From JBIQKZ01 sp044464765 (GTDB lineage Bacteria; Pseudomonadota; Gammaproteobacteria; Burkholderiales; Burkholderiaceae_B), in contig JBIQKZ010000002.1 in NCBI GenBank assembly GCA_044464765.1, forward strand, positions 62,001 through 126,000: DNA of 64,000 nt, given 5' to 3'. Position numbers and translations under genes: made by a program. Positions 59,863 to 64,000 of the stretch are shown here, one piece after another. Every line of letters begins with the position of its first letter. Position 1 is the stretch's first letter. The notes beneath the pieces were generated by a model. The model was not told where the DNA came from, did no database searches, and was given only the letters and a program-made list of their open reading frames with translations.

Positions 59863-60672
59863 TTACCTGCTGGAAATGAAACTGTCTTCGTACTTGAGCG
59901 AACGCAGGCGAGTTAGCGCGGCTTGAGCCGCTTCGCGCGTTGGGAACGGGCCAACCCGCAAACGATACGTGGTTTTCCCACCAGGGCTGGCCGTCTCGAC
60001 AAAGGCATTGGTAATGCCGGCAGCCACCAGTCCATCGCGACGAGCCACGGCATCGGCTTCAGTAGAATACGATGCCGCCTGAAGGACGAAACTACCTTGG
60101 TTTGCGGCCGCCGGAGCAGCGCTGGAGGCCGGACGGCCTTCAAGCAGCGCCAGGGCCACTGAACCGTCGTCTGTGCGTTTGTCCTGAGCGTTGGCCTCGG
60201 GTTTCGGTTCGGGCTTGGGGGCCGGTTCCGGGCGCGGCTCGGGTTCGGTTCGGGGACCCGGCGCCGGCTCGGCTGCAGCCGCTTGGGACGGCGTGCCCGA
60301 ATCGGGGGCCGACGCAGTGGCAGCGTCGGGAACGGGCAACTCGGCAACCGGCTCGCCGCCATCGATGGCCGGAGGCGCTTCGTGTAGGGTTGCACCCGAT
60401 TCGGCCGACGGCGTGGCCAGCGCTTGATTGGGATCGGGCATGGGAGGCACTGGCGCGGGCACCACGATGGGCGTGCTGGGCGCGTGTTCGGGTTGGGTTT
60501 GAATCAGTAAAGGCACAACAATGACAGCAGCCACCACCAGCGCCAGCGCGCCGATCAGGCGCCGACGCGCACGACCTCGTAGATCGTCGGCTTGCGCCTC
60601 GCTGGCCGGCGCCGACCGGGACGACGTGCGGCGGCCCGGCTGCGAAGACTGCTTACGAGAGAACAATCCCAT
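59863..60672 (-). CDS. SPOR-domain membrane protein (DedD/FtsN-like)
   Basis: 269 aa. A short cytoplasmic basic N-terminus is followed by one transmembrane helix (LIGALALVVAAVIVVPLLIQ), a long Pro/Ala/Glu linker including PEPRPEPAPKPEPKPE, and a C-terminal SPOR domain (GSFVLQAASYSTEADAVARRDGLV...YRLRVGPFPTREAAQAAL). SPOR domains bind denuded glycan at the septum. Location between folC and cvpA matches DedD in E. coli. Confidence 0.92.
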   Translation of the reverse strand: MGLFSRKQSSQPGRRTSSRSAPASEAQADDLRGRARRRLIGALALVVAAVIVVPLLIQTQPEHAPSTPIVVPAPVPPMPDPNQALATPSAESGATLHEAPPAIDGGEPVAELPVPDAATASAPDSGTPSQAAAAEPAPGPRTEPEPRPEPAPKPEPKPEANAQDKRTDDGSVALALLEGRPASSAAPAAANQGSFVLQAASYSTEADAVARRDGLVAAGITNAFVETASPGGKTTYRLRVGPFPTREAAQAALTRLRSLKYEDSFISSR

Positions 60673-60726
60673 GGAATAACCTTTTTAAAGCAATGCGGCG
60701 CTTGCAAACAGCCACCATCACATTAA

Positions 60727-62025
60727 CTAGGCCTTGCGTCCCAAGTGATGAAGAACGGGGCCTACTGTGGTGAACGAACCGAACACAAGAATTCTATCAT
60801 TGTCGGCCGCCTTGCTTTGTGCTTCGGTAAACGCTTGAACCGGATTATCAAAGCTTGACACAGTTATTGGTTCGGTGCCGGGAGGCGGCAGGGAGCGGCG
60901 TACAATTTCCGCCAGATCTTCACCGCTCATGCCGCGCGGACCAGGCACTGTCGCGCAGTACCAATGGTCGACGCGAGTGGCAAGCTTGCCAATGACGGCG
61001 GCGATGTCTTTGTCGCGCAACATGCCCACCACGGCATGGGTGTAAGGATAAAACGCCATGCCGTCCAGGTTCTGGCCAAGCGCGCCGGCCGCGTGCACGT
61101 TATGTGCAACATCCAGCACAATGGTGGGATGACCAGGCAGGATTTGCAAGCGACCGGGCAACGACACCTGCGCAAGGCCGATACGCACCGCCTGTTGCGG
61201 CACCACCAGCTTGTCGCGCAGCGCCTCCAACGCAGCAAGGGCGGCACTGGCGTTCAGCAATTGATTCGCGCCGCGCAATGCAGGATAGGCCAAACCGCTG
61301 CGGCGCTGTTCACGCCCACCGTAGGCCCATTGCTGGCGATCCCCCGAATAGTTGAAGTCCGTGCCAAACAGCCAAAGGTCGGCATCGATTTCGCGGGCAT
61401 GATCGATCAGGGTGGACGGCGGCACGGGATCCGCGCAAATGGCTGGCCGGCCCGTGCGGAAGATATGGGCTTTTTCAAACCCAATCTTTTCGCGTGTATC
61501 GCCCAGCCATTCCACATGGTCAATGTCTACGCTGGTGACGATGGCGCAATCCGCGTCGACAATGTTGACGGCATCAAGGCGACCGCCCAACCCGACTTCC
61601 AGCACCGCGACATCAACCTTCATCTGCTCGAACAAGCACAATGCGGCGAGCGTGGCGAACTCGAAATAGCTGAGCGTAACCTCGCCTCGCGCCGCATCGA
61701 TGCGCTGGAATTGGCGCACGATATCCGTATCCGTGGCGAATTCACCATGAATGCGTATACGCTCGTTGAAATCGATCAAGTGGGGCGAGGTGTATAAACC
61801 CACTTTGTAGCCCGCCGACAACAAAATCGCTTCCAGCATGGCGCAGGTAGAGCCCTTGCCATTGGTGCCGCCCACGGTAATCGTCACAAATGGCTGACGC
61901 AGGCCCAGCTTGGCGGCAACCCCCTGGATACGATCCAGCCCCAGGTCGATGGCCTTGGGATGCAAGGTTTCCAAGTGGGTGAGCCAAGAAGACAAGTCTG
62001 TGCCGGCAGGGTCGAATGTAGACAT
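60727..62025 (-). CDS. folC: Bifunctional folylpolyglutamate synthase / dihydrofolate synthase
   Basis: 432 aa Mur-ligase-like enzyme. The P-loop is VTITVGGTNGKGSTCAMLEAIL, followed by GLYTSPHLIDFNERIRI, VLEVGLGGRLDAVNIVDADCAIVTSVDIDH and LDVAHNVHAAGALGQNL. It adds glutamate to dihydropteroate and folates. It lies upstream of the SPOR gene in the usual folC-dedD-cvpA-purF order. Confidence 0.96.
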   Translation of the reverse strand: MSTFDPAGTDLSSWLTHLETLHPKAIDLGLDRIQGVAAKLGLRQPFVTITVGGTNGKGSTCAMLEAILLSAGYKVGLYTSPHLIDFNERIRIHGEFATDTDIVRQFQRIDAARGEVTLSYFEFATLAALCLFEQMKVDVAVLEVGLGGRLDAVNIVDADCAIVTSVDIDHVEWLGDTREKIGFEKAHIFRTGRPAICADPVPPSTLIDHAREIDADLWLFGTDFNYSGDRQQWAYGGREQRRSGLAYPALRGANQLLNASAALAALEALRDKLVVPQQAVRIGLAQVSLPGRLQILPGHPTIVLDVAHNVHAAGALGQNLDGMAFYPYTHAVVGMLRDKDIAAVIGKLATRVDHWYCATVPGPRGMSGEDLAEIVRRSLPPPGTEPITVSSFDNPVQAFTEAQSKAADNDRILVFGSFTTVGPVLHHLGRKA

Positions 62026-62046
62026 GATCGTGCTGAACCAACGGCG

Positions 62047-63867
62047 CTACTTGCGGCGAACCGGCGGCAAGTCGGTGCAGTGGCCTTCAGAGGCCTCGGC
62101 CGCCATGCCGACTGACTCGCCCAGGGTTGGGTGCGGATGAATCGTTTTCCCGATATCGACCGCATCGGCGCCCATTTCGATGGCAAGCGCAACTTCGCTG
62201 ATCAGGTCGCCGGCATGGGTTCCCACGATGCCTCCGCCCACGATACGCTTGGTTTGCGCATCGAACAGCAATTTGGTGAAGCCCTCGTCGCGGCCATTGG
62301 CAATGGCACGCCCCGAAGCGGCCCACGGGAACAGGCCCTTGGTTATTTCAACCCCTTGGCTTTTCGCTTCGTCTTCGGTCAGACCCACCCAGGCGACTTC
62401 AGGATCGGTATACGCCACCGACGGAATGACACGCGCGTCGAAATAGCTTTTCTGCCCGGCGATGACCTCGGCGGCGACATGAGCTTCATGCACTGCCTTA
62501 TGCGCCAGCATGGGCTGGCCGACGATGTCGCCGATGGCAAAAATATGCGGAACGTTGGTGCGCATTTGATTGTCGACCGGAATGAACCCGCGATCGCTTA
62601 CTTCGACACCCGCTTTGTCGGCGGCAAGTTTACCGCCATTGGGCGAGCGGCCCACCGCCTGCAGCACCAGATCGTAGCGTTGCGGTTCTTTGGGTGCATT
62701 CTTGCCTTCGAACGTCACCCAAATGCCATCTTCGCGGGCTTCCGCCCCCACCGTTTTGGTGTCGAGCATAATATGATCGAAGCGCTTGGCGTTGAACTTT
62801 TCCCAGACCTTGACCAGGTGCCGGTCGGCGCCCTGCATCAGGCCGCTTTGCATTTCGACGACGTCCAGGCGTGCGCCCAGTGCTGAATACACCGTGCCCA
62901 TTTCCAGGCCGATAATACCCCCGCCTACGATCAGCATCTTCTGGGGAATGGCGGCCAGCTGCAACGCACCGGTAGAGTCTACAATGCGTTCATCGTCGGG
63001 CAGGAAAGGCAGTTTCACCGACTGGCTGCCGGCGGCGATAATGGCCGAGTCGAACTGGACGGTCTGCTGCCCCGCATCGGACGCCACCTGCAAATGATTG
63101 GCGCCTACAAATTCGCCCACCCCGGTAAGTACGGTAACCTTGCGCGCCTTGGCCATGCCCGCCAGCCCACCCGTGAGCTTGCCGACCACCTTGTCTTTAT
63201 AGCCCCGCAAGGCATCCAGATCGATGCTGGGTGCGCCAAAGGAAATGCCATGAGCCGCCAGCGACTGTGCCTCTTCGGCTACTGCCACGGTGTGCAACAG
63301 CGCCTTGGAAGGAATGCAGCCGACATTCAGGCATACCCCGCCCAGCGTGGAATAGCGTTCGACCAGCGCCACCTTCAAGCCAAGATCGGCCGCCCGGAAA
63401 GCGGCTGAATAGCCGCCGGGGCCGGCGCCCAGAACCACGACATCAAACTGTGCATCGACGGTTCCAGTGAAGGCCGCTGCCGCAGGCGCCGGCGCGCTGG
63501 AAGGCCGCGCATCCGCCTTGGCGGCCGAGGCGGCCGAGGCGGCTGAGGCGACTGTAGCGCCATTCGCAGCGCTTGCGGGCTGGGTTTGCTTGGGTTGAGC
63601 TTGCTGCGCCTTGGGCGCTTCTTCCTTCTGATCGGCCTGCTCTTCGATTTGCACAATCGCGTGGCCTTCCGCCACCTTGTCGCCCACCTTGACCAGCACC
63701 GCTTTCACCACGCCGCCGCTTGCGGCGGGAATTTCCATGGAAGCCTTGTCCGACTCGACCGTGATCAGGCTTTGCTCAGCTTTGATCGTATCGCCGGCCT
63801 GAACCAAGACTTCAATGACTTCAACTTCGGCGAAATCGCCAATATTAGGGATGGTAAGTTCCGTCAT
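62047..63867 (-). CDS. lpdA: Dihydrolipoyl dehydrogenase with N-terminal lipoyl domain (PDH E3)
   Basis: 606 aa. The N-terminal lipoyl domain carries the lipoylation Lys K41 in VESDKASMEIPA, followed by an Ala/Ser/Pro-rich linker. The flavoprotein part has the redox-active disulfide GGVCLNVGCIPSKALLH, the NAD motif VGGGIIGLEMGTVYSALG, and the C-terminal His-Glu pair HPHPTLGE. It reoxidises dihydrolipoamide in pyruvate dehydrogenase. This lipoyl-E3 fusion is common in beta-proteobacteria. It follows the E2 gene after 12 bp. Confidence 0.96.
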   Translation of the reverse strand: MTELTIPNIGDFAEVEVIEVLVQAGDTIKAEQSLITVESDKASMEIPAASGGVVKAVLVKVGDKVAEGHAIVQIEEQADQKEEAPKAQQAQPKQTQPASAANGATVASAASAASAAKADARPSSAPAPAAAAFTGTVDAQFDVVVLGAGPGGYSAAFRAADLGLKVALVERYSTLGGVCLNVGCIPSKALLHTVAVAEEAQSLAAHGISFGAPSIDLDALRGYKDKVVGKLTGGLAGMAKARKVTVLTGVGEFVGANHLQVASDAGQQTVQFDSAIIAAGSQSVKLPFLPDDERIVDSTGALQLAAIPQKMLIVGGGIIGLEMGTVYSALGARLDVVEMQSGLMQGADRHLVKVWEKFNAKRFDHIMLDTKTVGAEAREDGIWVTFEGKNAPKEPQRYDLVLQAVGRSPNGGKLAADKAGVEVSDRGFIPVDNQMRTNVPHIFAIGDIVGQPMLAHKAVHEAHVAAEVIAGQKSYFDARVIPSVAYTDPEVAWVGLTEDEAKSQGVEITKGLFPWAASGRAIANGRDEGFTKLLFDAQTKRIVGGGIVGTHAGDLISEVALAIEMGADAVDIGKTIHPHPTLGESVGMAAEASEGHCTDLPPVRRK

Positions 63868-63879
63868 AGTCCTGCCCCT

Positions 63880-64000
63880 TTATAGCGCAATGCGGCGGAA
63901 GTCGGCCAGCAAGCCGGCCAGATAGGCGTTGAAGCGCGCCGCCGATGCGCCGTCGATCACGCGATGATCGTAAGACAGCGACAACGGCAGGATCAAGCGT
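63880..64000 (-). CDS. aceF: Dihydrolipoamide acetyltransferase (PDH E2), C-terminal part, truncated by the window
   Basis: The minus strand encodes the last ~39 residues, LILPLSLSYDHRVIDGASAA and onward to ADFRRIAL, ending at a TAA at 63880-63882. DHRVIDG is the catalytic HxxxDG motif of the E2 acyltransferase domain, in which His and Asp take part in acetyl transfer to CoA. Its position directly upstream of the lipoyl-E3 gene fits the pyruvate dehydrogenase operon. Confidence 0.93.
   Translation of the reverse strand, partial: RLILPLSLSYDHRVIDGASAARFNAYLAGLLADFRRIAL

Overview
The window looks like a chromosomal segment of a GC-rich betaproteobacterium, most likely Burkholderiales, family Alcaligenaceae (Bordetella/Pusillimonas-like). 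The basis is gene order and protein character: the lpxB-lpxA-fabZ-lpxD-ompH-bamA-rseP-dxr-cdsA-uppS-frr-pyrH-tsf-rpsB block, a mltG-tmk-holB-tatD-ankyrin block facing ygfZ, a classical beta-proteobacterial porin, and a lipoyl-domain E3 next to E2 of pyruvate dehydrogenase. No rRNA, tRNA, CRISPR array, phage or complete insertion sequence was seen.

Layout. Positions 1-5.1 kb (+) hold the tail of an unknown gene, a two-subunit Rieske ring-hydroxylating dioxygenase, an isochorismatase-fold protein lacking two of its three catalytic residues, an SDR, a GST and a DUF3298-like lipoprotein: a small aromatic-catabolism cluster. Positions 5.4-10.7 kb (-) hold ankyrin, TatD, HolB, an FAH-family protein, Tmk and MltG. 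Positions 10.9-21.7 kb hold YgfZ, a 3-hydroxyisobutyryl-CoA hydrolase-type protein, RnfH/RatA, SmpB, an O6-alkylguanine alkyltransferase with a large insertion, NDH-2, PpsA with its regulator PpsR, a SpoU-type methyltransferase and RNase HII. Positions 21.7-35.7 kb (-) are the envelope and translation superoperon. Positions 36.1-41.7 kb (+) are Map, GlnD, DsbB and a porin.

Positions 42.2-57.6 kb are a second accessory catabolic island. Eleven genes on the minus strand run from an ABC importer through SDRs, a cupin, an alpha/beta hydrolase, a ThDP enzyme, aspartate dehydrogenase and an aldehyde dehydrogenase to a type I extradiol-dioxygenase-like protein. A divergent plus-strand unit carries a 74-aa protein, a single-component Rieske oxygenase and an IclR regulator. 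A convergent second IclR gene is coupled to an FAD aromatic hydroxylase. The regulatory DNA between these units has several direct and inverted repeats. The likely job is import and ring-opening of an aromatic or N-heteroaromatic acid; the substrate cannot be read from the sequence. Positions 57.8-64 kb (-) return to housekeeping: PurF, CvpA, a SPOR protein, FolC, LpdA and the end of the E2 gene.

The most unusual non-coding signals are: (1) a ~210-nt GC-rich element present twice (5163-5379 and 41916-42124), each copy able to fold on itself, whose outer arms differ between copies but stay perfectly complementary within each copy; (2) six exact tandem copies of a 13-mer with GGGG and GGG tracts between divergent rpsB and map; (3) 17-nt direct repeats spaced 21 bp in the island's divergent promoter region, and a perfect 10-bp inverted repeat upstream of the FAD hydroxylase.
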